Below, one piece after another: positions 17,467 to 26,908 of a DNA stretch of 51,754 nucleotides (position 1 is the stretch's first letter; each line of letters starts with the position of its first letter). The position numbers and the translations under genes were made by a program. The stretch comes from an uncultured Acidobacteriia bacterium (GTDB lineage Bacteria; Acidobacteriota; Terriglobia; Bryobacterales; Bryobacteraceae): positions 1 to 51,754 of the forward strand of contig CAIRSA010000441.1 in the NCBI GenBank assembly GCA_903881085.1, in the 5' to 3' direction. The notes beneath the pieces are model-generated. The model was not told the DNA's origin and searched no databases. It was given only the letters and a program-made list of their open reading frames with translations.

Positions 17467-20400
17467 TTGCTCAGCCGTATCTTAAAAATCATGGTGGCGT
17501 GCAGTGTCGCCACCACAATCTCTCTTTCTCAGGAAACCCGTGCCACCATCACTGGCCGGGTCACCGATCCCACCGGTTCCGGATTGCCCAATGCCCCAGT
17601 TCGCATCATCAATACCGGAACTAGCACGGAATTCTCCGCGCGCACCAACGGCGAAGGTCTGTTCACTGTGCCCTACCTGCTACCCGGCACTTACAAGGTA
17701 ACTGTCGAGCATCCCGGCTTCAAAAAACTCGAACAGGGCAACGTTGTTCTCCAACTCAATGACACCGTCTCGCTTGAGTTGAAAATGGTGTTGGGCGACG
17801 TGTCGCAGAATGTAGTAGTAACCGGCGAAGTTCCGCTGCTACAGACTGCCGATGCCGGCCTCGGTCAGGTAGTGGAAGAAAAGCAGATGGCGGAACTGCC
17901 CAATCCATCGGGCAACGCGATTGAATTCCAGTTACTCGCACCGGGCATGGTCGACGCCGGTGGCATCGCCATCCATCAGGCGGCGTTCAACAACGGCACG
18001 TCCAACATGATCGCCAACGGCAACCCACCGCGCTCCAACGATTACGCCATTGACGGCGTCCCCAACAACATGGCCGACGGCGCCAACCCACGCGTGGCTT
18101 TCTCCGCTCCGCAGGGCGCAATCGCTGAAGTGAAAGTGATCACCACGTTCTACGACGCCGCCATGGGCCACACTGCCGGCGCGGTCATCAACATGATCAC
18201 CCTGAGCGGCTCGAATACTTTCCATGGCGAACTGCATGAGTACAACATGGGAAATTATCTCAACGCCAATGACTTCTTCGCCAACAAAGCGGGTGCCAGC
18301 CGGCCTATCTATCGCGACAACCGTTTCGGCGGATCGTTCAACGGACCCGTGTGGCTGCCCAAGCTCTATCAGGGCCGCAACAAGACGTTCTTCTCTTTTG
18401 TCTACGAAAAGCACCTTTGGAACACTCCGGAGCAGTTCACCAACACCATCCCCACCCCGGCCGAACGCAGTGGCGATCTCTCATCGTTGCTCAAACTGGG
18501 CGCGCAGTATCAGATCTACAATCCGTTTTCCACCACCACTACGGGCAATGGCATTTATCAGCGTCAGCCCGTGCCTGGCAACATCATCCCGGCCAGCCAG
18601 ATGAACTCGATCGCCACGAACATCGGCAAGTATTGGCCCACGCCAAACGTCGCGGGCCGCAACGATGGCAGCAACAACTTGGTGTTTTATGGCGCCTCCA
18701 TCGAAAAATACTGGGTTGCCTTTGCGCGCGCCGACCATTATTGGAGTGAACGGAACCGCACCTTTCTGCGCGTCGATTACGACTACTGGTATGAGTGGAA
18801 GGCGAATTCGATGGAGTATAACAACCTCTCCACCGGCCTGATCCTCAACCGCGTTAATCGCGGGCTCGCGCTCGACCACGTTTTCGTAATGAGCGCCTCC
18901 ACTATTTTGGACGTGCGCTACGGCATCACCCAGCAGGACTTCCCCGAGCAGCGCCGCAGCCGCGGCTTCGACCTGGGCGGCCTGGGCTTCTCTTCCGCGC
19001 TCACTTCGCTCTCCACCGATCCGAAACTGGCTACATTTCCCAACGTCACGTTCTCCTCTTTCCAGGGCTTCGGAAACTGGGAAACCGGCGACGGAGCCAA
19101 CACCAGCCTGCTGCACAGCCTCAATGGCACGGTATCCACGTTGAAGGGCGCGCACAGCATGAAATACGGCTGGGATCTGCGGCTGCACCGCAATTTCCAA
19201 AACCGTTTTCCCTTCGACGTTTCGCCTTCGCTCAGCTTCAGCCCCACTTACACGCAGGGAATCAGCACCGGCTTTGCCTCTGCGATCGGCCAGGATCTGG
19301 CCAGCTTCCTGTACGGCGTTCCCACCGGCGGCAGCATGCAGCGCACCGCCAGCTTCGCCGACCAGGACATTTATACAGGCGCCTTCTTCCAGGACGATTG
19401 GAAGATCACGCCGAAGCTGACCGTTAACCTCGGCATTCGCGTGGAGCACGAAACCCCGGTGACGGAGCGCTTCGACCGCGCCATCAAAGGGTTCGACGGC
19501 ACGGCCACGAATCCGCTTTCCGCGCAGGCGCTGGCAAATTACGCCAAGAGTCCGGTGTCTGGCGTTCCTAACTTCCAGGTACTCGGCGGATTGACATACC
19601 TCGGAGGTGCCAACGGACGCAATTTCTGGTCCGGCCAATCGATCGAATGGCTGCCGCGCATTGGCCTCTCCTACCAATTGAATTCAAAGACCGTGATCCG
19701 CACCGGCTATGGCATTTACTACGACACCATCGGCATCTACCGCTCGCCGGCCATTCAAACCGGCTTCACCGCTTCAACCCCGGTTGTTACCAGTTATACA
19801 AACGGCGTGACTTACAACGCCACGATGGCCAACCCGCTGCCAACGGGGTTGAACCAGCCGACGGGCACCAGTTTGGGGCTGGCCACGAACGTCGGGCAGA
19901 ACTTGACGATTTACCCCGCCAATCGACCGCTCACCTATGCCCAGCGTTATTCATTTGACCTGCAACGGCAGTTGCCCGGCGGTTTTCTGCTTGACGTGGC
20001 CTACGTGGGCAACCACGGCATTCACCTCAACGTGACACGGCAATTGAACAACACACCGTTGCAGTATCTGAGCAAGCAACTGACGCGCGACCAGACCACG
20101 ATCAACAATTTGGGCGCGGCTTTCCCCAATCCGTTCTTTGGGCTGAACAGCGTCTACGGCAGCACCATCACCCGCGCCACGCTGCTGGAGCCATTCCCCG
20201 AATTCGGCTCCATTGCACAGACGGATCAATCCGGCTATTCGCACTACAACGCTCTGCAGATCCAAGGCATCAAGCGCTTCTCCAAGGGCTTCACGCTGAA
20301 AGGAAGCTATACGTTTTCAAAACTGCTGGACGCCATCAGTTTCCTCAACAACGCCGACCCGCAGCCGTGGTATGGTGTCAGCACCTATGACCGGACTTAC

Positions 20401-20925
20401 GCGTTTTCCATCACCGGCGTTTGGGAACTGCCGGTCGGGCGGGGAAGGACGCTGGCCTCCCGCGTGCCCAAACTCGTCGATGGCGTAATCGGTGGCTGGC
20501 AACTTTCCACCACCACCACGGGCCAAAGCGGCGATCCGCTCACCTGGGGCAATATCTTCTTCAACGGCGATATCAACGGGGTCAACCAGCCTGTGGCGCA
20601 GCGCTCCACTGACCAATGGTTCAACACCGGCGCAGGTTTCGTGACCGCAGCGGCACAGCAACCATCGAGCAACGTCCGCTATTTCCCGCTACGCTTTGCG
20701 GGCATTCGCGGTCCCAATCGTTGGCTGTTCGGCGCTTCGCTGGCAAAGTCGTTCAACATTCACGAACGGCTCAACCTGCAAATACGCGCCGATGGATTCA
20801 ACGCACTCAACCATCCCAATTTCGGCGATCCGAACCTCAGCGTCACCAGTGGCGCATTCGGCCAGATTACCGCCATGAACGGCTACCCGCGTAATATTCA
20901 GGTGGCTGCGCGGCTGCGGTTCTGA
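17467..20925 (+). CDS. TonB-dependent receptor (Oar-like)
   Basis: A 1152-residue outer-membrane receptor of the Acidobacteria Oar-like type. After a signal peptide there is a carboxypeptidase-regulatory/Cna-B domain (about 27-110, ATITGRVTDPTGSGLPNA and YLLPGTYKVTVEHPGFKK), a plug (about 120-250, including DYAIDGVPNNM and the GSNTFHGELHEY segment), then the beta-barrel ending in phenylalanine (VAARLRF), the usual signal for barrel assembly. Such receptors import large ligands, often oligosaccharides, using TonB energy. No SusD gene accompanies it. The start is TTG at 17467: a near-perfect AGGAGG lies 6 bases upstream, whereas the next ATG (17491) would shorten the signal peptide. Copy 2 of the repeated motif lies upstream. 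Confidence 0.88.
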   Translation: MLSRILKIMVACSVATTISLSQETRATITGRVTDPTGSGLPNAPVRIINTGTSTEFSARTNGEGLFTVPYLLPGTYKVTVEHPGFKKLEQGNVVLQLNDTVSLELKMVLGDVSQNVVVTGEVPLLQTADAGLGQVVEEKQMAELPNPSGNAIEFQLLAPGMVDAGGIAIHQAAFNNGTSNMIANGNPPRSNDYAIDGVPNNMADGANPRVAFSAPQGAIAEVKVITTFYDAAMGHTAGAVINMITLSGSNTFHGELHEYNMGNYLNANDFFANKAGASRPIYRDNRFGGSFNGPVWLPKLYQGRNKTFFSFVYEKHLWNTPEQFTNTIPTPAERSGDLSSLLKLGAQYQIYNPFSTTTTGNGIYQRQPVPGNIIPASQMNSIATNIGKYWPTPNVAGRNDGSNNLVFYGASIEKYWVAFARADHYWSERNRTFLRVDYDYWYEWKANSMEYNNLSTGLILNRVNRGLALDHVFVMSASTILDVRYGITQQDFPEQRRSRGFDLGGLGFSSALTSLSTDPKLATFPNVTFSSFQGFGNWETGDGANTSLLHSLNGTVSTLKGAHSMKYGWDLRLHRNFQNRFPFDVSPSLSFSPTYTQGISTGFASAIGQDLASFLYGVPTGGSMQRTASFADQDIYTGAFFQDDWKITPKLTVNLGIRVEHETPVTERFDRAIKGFDGTATNPLSAQALANYAKSPVSGVPNFQVLGGLTYLGGANGRNFWSGQSIEWLPRIGLSYQLNSKTVIRTGYGIYYDTIGIYRSPAIQTGFTASTPVVTSYTNGVTYNATMANPLPTGLNQPTGTSLGLATNVGQNLTIYPANRPLTYAQRYSFDLQRQLPGGFLLDVAYVGNHGIHLNVTRQLNNTPLQYLSKQLTRDQTTINNLGAAFPNPFFGLNSVYGSTITRATLLEPFPEFGSIAQTDQSGYSHYNALQIQGIKRFSKGFTLKGSYTFSKLLDAISFLNNADPQPWYGVSTYDRTYAFSITGVWELPVGRGRTLASRVPKLVDGVIGGWQLSTTTTGQSGDPLTWGNIFFNGDINGVNQPVAQRSTDQWFNTGAGFVTAAAQQPSSNVRYFPLRFAGIRGPNRWLFGASLAKSFNIHERLNLQIRADGFNALNHPNFGDPNLSVTSGAFGQITAMNGYPRNIQVAARLRF

Positions 20926-20940
20926 TCTACCGTTCTGTTT

Positions 20941-20977
20941 ACTGCGGCGGAGCGTGCATGGCACCCTTCGCCGCAGT
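20941..20977 (+). terminator. strong stem-loop after the TonB-dependent receptor
   Basis: A perfect 9-bp stem (ACTGCGGCG at 20941-20949 with CGCCGCAGT at 20969-20977) encloses a smaller GTGC-ATG-GCAC hairpin, 15 bp after the receptor stop. The T-rich part comes some 10 bases later, so termination is plausible but not textbook. Confidence 0.45.
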
Positions 20978-20989
20978 GACCGGACCCTC

Positions 20990-21031
20990 TTTACAACACT
21001 GCTTGATTCGCATATTATAATTATCGATAAT
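20990..21031 (+). promoter_or_regulatory. AT-rich promoter with a 12-bp palindrome
   Basis: A perfect TATAAT lies at 21016-21021, next to the perfect palindrome ATTATCGATAAT (21020-21031). TTTACA at 20990-20995 is a possible -35, though 20 bp of spacing is long. The AT-rich patch stands out from its GC-rich surroundings and lies about 90 bp before the receptor start at 21110. The palindrome could be an operator. Confidence 0.4.
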
Positions 21032-21109
21032 CGATTTGTTCGCAAGTTCTGCCGGCAGTGCAGGTGACCGGGTCCACCGCCTGTTGGCTCCTAATATCAG
21101 GAGATTTCC

Positions 21110-24100
21110 ATGCAGATATCGCTTCCTTCGCGCCTTCGCAAGCCGCTACAGTCCATCCTCTTCACCCTGATTTCCGCATCCTTTTTGCATGCGCAGATCG
21201 GCGGCGGATCCATTGTCGGCATGATCAAAGACGCCTCCGGCGCGCGCGTTCCCAACGTACAGGTTGTCGCCCACTCTCAGGACACCAACGAGGAGAGAAC
21301 CGCCACCACCAACCAGGATGGCTATTATGAATTTCCGCTCCTCGCCCCTGGCCGCTACCGCGTGCGGGCGGAAGCCAAGGGCTTCAAGAAGGTGGAAGGG
21401 GAGGTCTTCACGCTCTCCACCGGCACCCGTCCGCGCATCGACATGACCCTTGTTGTCGGCGAACTCAGCGAAAAAGTCGAAGTCACCGCCACCGCGCCGC
21501 TCATCAACTCCACCACCACCGATCTTGGCGTCGTAATGAACCGCGAGCGCATTGACGAAGTGCCGCTCAACGGGCGCAATTTCCAGGATCTGGTGGAACT
21601 GCAGGCCGGCGTCACCTCTGGCTTCGGCCGCGGCGGCATCTCCTTCCATGGCTCCACGCAGCTGGGAACGAACTTCCTGCTCGATGGCGTTGACATGTCC
21701 TTTGGCGAAGTGAACGGCTCGGCCGGCATGGCGTCGGCCGGCGGCACTGGCGTCATCAACACAGTGAGTGTGGATGCAATCGAAGAGTTCAAGTCCACCG
21801 GCAACGCCTCCTCGGCTGAATTCGGACGCGCCGGCGCAGGAGTCCTCACCGTAACCACACGTTCCGGCTCCAACACCTTTCACGGCGCTCTGTTCGAATA
21901 TTTCCAGAACGACAAGATGAACGCCAACTCGTTCTTCGCCAACCGCAACGGCACCGGCAAGACCGCGGTTCACTACAACCAGTACGGCGGCAAACTCGGT
22001 GGCCCCATCAAGCACGACAAGCTGTTTTTCTTTTTCAACTACGAAGGCGTGCAGGTCCGCCGCCTGCAGTACATCACCGGCAACGTGCCCACCAAGGCCC
22101 TGTTGAGCCAACTCTCGCCGGCGCTGGCCGCCACACTCTCTTTGATGATGCCCTTGCCTACTGCCTCCTCATCGAATCCCCTGATCGGCATCCACTCGCG
22201 CAACGATCACGGTTCCAACGACGAGAACACTTACCTCACGAAAATCGATTATCTGATCAGCCCGCGCCAGCGTCTGGCCATTCGCGACAGCTACAACCAT
22301 CAGGACACCATCACACCGAACCTACAGCCCACCATGCCGACGATTTATCCGCTACGGCTGCAGAACGTCTCCATCGAACACACCTTCAACGTCACGCCAT
22401 CGATGCTGAACGAACTCCGCATCGGCTTCAATCGTGTCGACATGTTCCGCCAACCCAAAGGCTGGGAACAAATTCCCGGCTATATCTCCGCGCAGGGCGT
22501 CAGCGCGTCCTTCTCCAACTTCATCCACTTCCTGCCCACTACTTACTCGCTCAGCGACAACTTCACCATCATCCGTGGCCGCCACTCCTTCAAAATGGGC
22601 ATCGACGGACGCGAAGTCCGCAGCGTGCGCTTCCAGGGCGGTCCACCGGTCTACACTTACACCACCACTGCCGACCTGATCAAGGAAAACCCCTCCACTG
22701 TTGGTCTTTCGTTCACCACCAGCAAAGGGTTGCGCACCGTCAATATGGGTTACTACATCCAGGACGAATGGCGCGTCCATCCCCGCCTCCAACTGAACCT
22801 GGGTCTTCGTTACGAATATTCCCCGCCGCTGCGTGGTGGCTTCAACATCACTGGCGGCAATCCATACGGCTCCTACAACGCGCCGCAGGCGCCGATGTTT
22901 GCCTCAGACAACAATGACTTCGGTCCCAGAATCGGCCTTGCGTGGACGCTCGATAAGGCACAGCGCACCGTATTCCGCGCCGGTGGCGCTATCACCTATG
23001 TGATGCCCCAGGCCATCTTCTATTACGACATGGCCTTCGTGAGTCCGCTGCTTTCCGGCGTCTCCAGTTTCTCCGCCGCGGACGTGCCGCCCAGCTACCT
23101 CGTCTACCCCAACGCTCAGGCATTTCAATCTCTGATGGTGGCGCACCCCGAACAGCTGCCCTCCACCATTAAGCTCTCGCGCAGCGTTGCCGACTTCAAC
23201 CGCCGCGACACTTACTCAGGCATGTGGAACGCCTCACTGCAGCGGCAGCTGACAAGAACCTTTTCCGTTCAAGCATCCTATGTGGGGCAAAAGACCGATA
23301 AGCTCATCGGCGTCCGCCCGCTCAACCTGGTCGACCCGGCCACTGGCGCGCGGCCAATCGCATCGCTCGGACAGGTCAATTTCGAAGAAAACGGCGGCCG
23401 CATCTCTTACCATGCGCTCGAAATGTCGGCTAACCAGCGGCTCTGGCGCGGTTTGAACTTTGACGCCTATTACACCATGGCTTCAATGAAAGGCTACTAC
23501 GTTCCCGACGACACTATCACCTTCACAGGCAGCAGCCTTCAGGACCCATTGAATATCGCCGGCTCCAGCGGTCCCACTCAGGGCCAGGCCAAGCGCGTCT
23601 TCCGCAGTGTGTTCAGTTATGCGATACCTGGCGGCAAACAATTCCGCAAGCCGCTCCTCCGCGGCCTGCTGGGCGGCTGGACGATTCGAGCCATTGTGAA
23701 AGAACGCTCCGGGTTGCCCTTCAACGTACTTTCCGGCAGCGACTTGGTTGGCAATGGACGCAGCGCCGGACAGCGCCCTGACGCCGTGGCCGGCGTGGAT
23801 CCCTATAACCGCAATCCCTCCAGCCTGCAGTGGCTGAACACTCTCGCCTTTAGCACCGTCGCTTTGAAGGCGCAGAAACGCTTCGGCGACCTCGGCTTCA
23901 ACGCACTCTACGGGCCTACCTCCTTCGGAATGGATAGCGGCCTCCACAAGAGCTTCATGATCACCGAAACGCAGAAGGTCACCTTCCGTTTCGAAACGTT
24001 CAACACGCTCAACCACCAGCCGTTCAACAATCCAGTCGCCACTGTCAGCAATGTACAGTTCGGTCAGATAACCGGAACCACTGGAAGTCCGCGTATTCTG

Positions 24101-24127
24101 CAGCTGGCTTTGAAGTATTCGTTCTAG
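21110..24127 (+). CDS. TonB-dependent receptor (Oar-like)
   Basis: A 1005-residue outer-membrane receptor. It has a signal region to about residue 34 (ending FLHAQ), a carboxypeptidase-regulatory domain (GSIVGMIKDASGARVPNVQV, then APGRYRVRAEAKGFKK), a plug with LNGRNFQDLVELQAGV and FLLDGVDMSFGE motifs, and a barrel ending in phenylalanine (LALKYSF). It is the shortest of the intact receptors here. The start follows AGGAG at good spacing. The palindromic promoter region at 20990-21031 probably drives it separately from the receptor upstream. Ligand unknown. Confidence 0.88.
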   Translation: MQISLPSRLRKPLQSILFTLISASFLHAQIGGGSIVGMIKDASGARVPNVQVVAHSQDTNEERTATTNQDGYYEFPLLAPGRYRVRAEAKGFKKVEGEVFTLSTGTRPRIDMTLVVGELSEKVEVTATAPLINSTTTDLGVVMNRERIDEVPLNGRNFQDLVELQAGVTSGFGRGGISFHGSTQLGTNFLLDGVDMSFGEVNGSAGMASAGGTGVINTVSVDAIEEFKSTGNASSAEFGRAGAGVLTVTTRSGSNTFHGALFEYFQNDKMNANSFFANRNGTGKTAVHYNQYGGKLGGPIKHDKLFFFFNYEGVQVRRLQYITGNVPTKALLSQLSPALAATLSLMMPLPTASSSNPLIGIHSRNDHGSNDENTYLTKIDYLISPRQRLAIRDSYNHQDTITPNLQPTMPTIYPLRLQNVSIEHTFNVTPSMLNELRIGFNRVDMFRQPKGWEQIPGYISAQGVSASFSNFIHFLPTTYSLSDNFTIIRGRHSFKMGIDGREVRSVRFQGGPPVYTYTTTADLIKENPSTVGLSFTTSKGLRTVNMGYYIQDEWRVHPRLQLNLGLRYEYSPPLRGGFNITGGNPYGSYNAPQAPMFASDNNDFGPRIGLAWTLDKAQRTVFRAGGAITYVMPQAIFYYDMAFVSPLLSGVSSFSAADVPPSYLVYPNAQAFQSLMVAHPEQLPSTIKLSRSVADFNRRDTYSGMWNASLQRQLTRTFSVQASYVGQKTDKLIGVRPLNLVDPATGARPIASLGQVNFEENGGRISYHALEMSANQRLWRGLNFDAYYTMASMKGYYVPDDTITFTGSSLQDPLNIAGSSGPTQGQAKRVFRSVFSYAIPGGKQFRKPLLRGLLGGWTIRAIVKERSGLPFNVLSGSDLVGNGRSAGQRPDAVAGVDPYNRNPSSLQWLNTLAFSTVALKAQKRFGDLGFNALYGPTSFGMDSGLHKSFMITETQKVTFRFETFNTLNHQPFNNPVATVSNVQFGQITGTTGSPRILQLALKYSF

Positions 24128-24544
24128 CGGTCAGACGGCTTGACTCTCAATATTGAAAAAACGAATCTGCTTTTCGGGGGTGGCGGCCTTGATGGGCCTC
24201 CACCCCCCAATGGGTTTCTGCGACAGTCTTCAAAGGGTGGCACGAGCCGTGTGAGTCGAGAGGCTCAAGCACGGATCTGTTAGCGGCTCGGGGCGAAATC
24301 CCCGGGCCGACTCGGCGCCCGCATGATTCCGGCAAAAGCCGCCGGAAACATGTAGGCAGTCCCCTGTTTGCGCAGTCTCGCCACCCATCCGAATTTGCCG
24401 TCGATTGCTCTGTTTAGGTTTATGGGGTTTAACGACGAAGTCGCCAAATGGGAGAGTTGGCAACAAATCGGGTGCCACAGGGCAGAACCGGGTTGAGATC
24501 TAATAAAATCGGTAGAGGCTAGGGCCGCCGCGTGGAGGAGCGCC
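24128..24544. other. 417-bp spacer holding a group II intron remnant
   Basis: Between the receptor stop and the oxygenase start no convincing gene is seen. The central part (24244-24317) is the 3' end of a group II intron, annotated separately. About 110 bp before it and 230 bp after it show no recognised content apart from the ribosome site GGAGGAG before 24545. Confidence 0.5.
24244..24317 (+). mobile_element. group II intron 3' remnant (domains V and VI)
   Basis: 24244-24277 is 34 nt, the exact length of intron domain V. It starts GAGCCGTG with the catalytic AGC triad, has a GAGA (GNRA) tetraloop, a 2-nt bulge, and closes with CACGGATC; the lower helix has one G-A mismatch where G-U is usual. 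A 6-nt linker leads to a 10-bp stem (24284-24293 with 24300-24309) that fits domain VI, with an unpaired A at 24310 as the branch-point candidate. The intron end should fall near 24317. The short domain V-VI linker suits bacterial class C introns. No reverse transcriptase/maturase is present, so this is a dead 3' fragment. Confidence 0.72.
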
Positions 24545-26908
24545 ATGGAAAACATTGAAGTCGAGTACAACCAGGAACTGCAGCCACTAGAGGCCATCTT
24601 GTCTCATGTGAAGCAACCGGGCGATTTTTTCATCGCCGGTGTCGTAGAGATACCGATGCCACGAGTGGAGGTGGAGGGCGCCGGCACGTTATCGTTCCCA
24701 ATACCCCGACCACAGATCGAGGCGATGGTGCAACACGCCAGCAAGGCGCCTTACGGCCGTGGCGAGGAAACGATTATCGACACCTCCGTGCGCAACGTCT
24801 GGCAGATCGCTCCCGCCGCCGTCAAGATCAGTGGAAAATCTTGGGAAACAAGCTTCGCGGACATCCTCTCGAAAGTGGCTGCCGGCCTCGGCTGCCAGGA
24901 TGCAAAGGTCTCCCCCGAACTGTACAAGCTGCTTGTCTACGACCGCAGCGGATTCTTTCTTGCACACCGGGATACGGAAAAGACCGCCGGGATGTTCGGG
25001 ACTTTGGTTGTGACGCTGCCATCCAGCTATCGCGGCGGCGCACTCCGTATCCGTCACGCGGACCGCGAAGTCACTGTCGATACCAACGCCACCGAGCCCT
25101 CAGAGATCGGCTTCGCCGCATTTTACGCCGACTGCGAACATGAGGTCCTGCCGGTTGAGGAAGGCAACCGCGTGTGCCTGGTTTACAACCTCATTCAACA
25201 GCCGGCCAAGAGCGGAAATCGGATTCTAAAGGCACCCGATTACGGATCGCAAGTTACGCAGGCGGCAGCCATCCTGGAAAAGTATTGGAGCACGCCGGAT
25301 GCGCCACCGAAAATCGCCTGGCTCCTCGAGCACCACTACAGCCCGGCAGGACTTTCTTTTTCGGCGTTAAAAGGCGCCGATGCGGCAAGAGCCCGAGTCT
25401 TGGTGCAGGCCGCTCGCCAAGCGCAGTGCGTCGCTCATCTTGGGGTCGTCCACATCGGCGAGACCGGCGCCGCCGAGGAGAATTACGATTTCGAATATCG
25501 ATATGACGAAGAGGAGGATGACGAGGACGAGTACGAGGACGCCAGCTTCACGGCTGTCACTGTCGACGACTCCTGGCAGTATCTGGATGAGTGGCGCGAC
25601 ACGGATGACCGCGCGGTGGAGTTTGGCCGCATTCCCCTTACGGAAGGTGAATTGCTTCCAGCGGGTGCGCTCGACGAAGAGCCTCCCGACGACAAGCGCT
25701 TGACCGAGGCCACCGGCAACGAAGGCGCAACTTACGAGCGGTCCTATCATCGAGCGGCGCTCGTCATCTGGCCCGCCAACCGCATGACGGACGTTCTGCT
25801 GGGCGCTGGCGTTGTCGCTACCCTGCCGTATTTGGAACGCCTGGCGGCCGACGGCGAGGGTGCTCGTCCGGAAGCTATCGCGGTGGCGGAACGTATTGTA
25901 GGAGCCTGGTCCACGGATGCACATCGGTGGGACCGCTACTCGATTGGCATTACGCCGCCGGGGTCTTCTGCCCGTGCAGTGATGATTGCCGCGCTCGTTG
26001 GACTGAACGCGCCGTCCCTGCTAGAGCAGTTCATCCGCGAGGCCGTAACACCAAGCTATGACGGCTCGGAGAACGCGGTCTTACTTACTTCCGTAAGCGC
26101 GCTGGGAGAGGTGCAGGGCGCCGCCGTTTTGTCTGCGTTGGTAGGCGCTCGAATGCGGAATCGTCCGGGCGAGTGTGCTGAGTTGCTGCGCAGTCTGGGG
26201 GCAGATATTTCCTCTTCCTTCGGGCAGGTAGCGGAGGCCGCTGTCGCTGGTCTCGATGGCATCGGAATACTGGACTCCAAATCAGTCCAACTCGCCCCGG
26301 AATTCATCGAAAATCTGTTTTCGGGGCTACGGCACTATAAAGACGGGATGTTATGTGGCGACGCAGCAGCCAAGATCGGCTCGCGCCCGGAGGTCTTCCG
26401 TCCCGTGACGCTGGTCGTTCCAGCGATCGAACGGATCCGTGCCGCACAGCAGCACTTGCCGCCATCGGTTGACCGTGGCGTCCAGCAGTTATGGTCAAGC
26501 GCAGCGGAGTTCCTGCTCATGCGCAGCGAGGTGCCGCCGCAACCCCCACCGGACTGGCGCCTGGAGGCGAAAATTTCCTGCGGCTGTGCCGATTGCAGTG
26601 AACTACAGGCATTTGCCCTCGATCCCACTGAGCGCGTTCATCGTTTTCGTGTCAAGAAGGAACGCCGCCAACACCTCCACGGAACAATCGACGCGCACCG
26701 GCTCGATATGACCCATGTGACCGAACGCGCCGGTTCGCCGCAAACCCTGGTGTGCACCAAAGACCGCCGGACCTTCAAGGCGCGCCTGAATGAATACCAG
26801 AATGAGCTTGCCGCGATGAGTACGCTGGTGAAACTGGCGCCCGAATCCGCCGCTGCGGCCGCCCTTGCCTCCAGAATGGAGGCTGCTGTAAAGGTGGGCA
26901 CGATTTGA
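24545..26908 (+). CDS. large 2OG-Fe(II) oxygenase family protein
   Basis: A 787-residue protein with a prolyl-4-hydroxylase-like 2-oxoglutarate/Fe(II) dioxygenase domain near residues 120-220. The iron ligands are visible as H141-x-D143 (LAHRDTEK) and H199 (CEHEVLP), and R209 (GNRVCLVYNL) is placed to bind 2-oxoglutarate. A very acidic stretch (EEEDDEDEYED) follows around 321-332. The middle is helical with no recognised domain. The C-terminus has a CxCxxC site (C679, C681, C684) and a basic segment, a layout I recall from large fungal 2OG oxygenase proteins (recollection, not checked). The substrate may be a protein. The start follows GGAGGAG. Its stop overlaps the next gene, so the pair is probably co-translated. 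No signal peptide is seen, so it should be cytoplasmic. Confidence 0.75.
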   Translation: MENIEVEYNQELQPLEAILSHVKQPGDFFIAGVVEIPMPRVEVEGAGTLSFPIPRPQIEAMVQHASKAPYGRGEETIIDTSVRNVWQIAPAAVKISGKSWETSFADILSKVAAGLGCQDAKVSPELYKLLVYDRSGFFLAHRDTEKTAGMFGTLVVTLPSSYRGGALRIRHADREVTVDTNATEPSEIGFAAFYADCEHEVLPVEEGNRVCLVYNLIQQPAKSGNRILKAPDYGSQVTQAAAILEKYWSTPDAPPKIAWLLEHHYSPAGLSFSALKGADAARARVLVQAARQAQCVAHLGVVHIGETGAAEENYDFEYRYDEEEDDEDEYEDASFTAVTVDDSWQYLDEWRDTDDRAVEFGRIPLTEGELLPAGALDEEPPDDKRLTEATGNEGATYERSYHRAALVIWPANRMTDVLLGAGVVATLPYLERLAADGEGARPEAIAVAERIVGAWSTDAHRWDRYSIGITPPGSSARAVMIAALVGLNAPSLLEQFIREAVTPSYDGSENAVLLTSVSALGEVQGAAVLSALVGARMRNRPGECAELLRSLGADISSSFGQVAEAAVAGLDGIGILDSKSVQLAPEFIENLFSGLRHYKDGMLCGDAAAKIGSRPEVFRPVTLVVPAIERIRAAQQHLPPSVDRGVQQLWSSAAEFLLMRSEVPPQPPPDWRLEAKISCGCADCSELQAFALDPTERVHRFRVKKERRQHLHGTIDAHRLDMTHVTERAGSPQTLVCTKDRRTFKARLNEYQNELAAMSTLVKLAPESAAAAALASRMEAAVKVGTI

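Noticed and set aside
18481..19677. A 398-codon minus-strand frame inside a TonB-dependent receptor
   Set aside because: Shadow frame; the receptor reading is continuous and homologous over its whole length.
24280..24597. A 105-codon minus-strand frame in the spacer before the oxygenase
   Set aside because: It overlaps the oxygenase start and the intron remnant, has no motif, and no ribosome site was seen.
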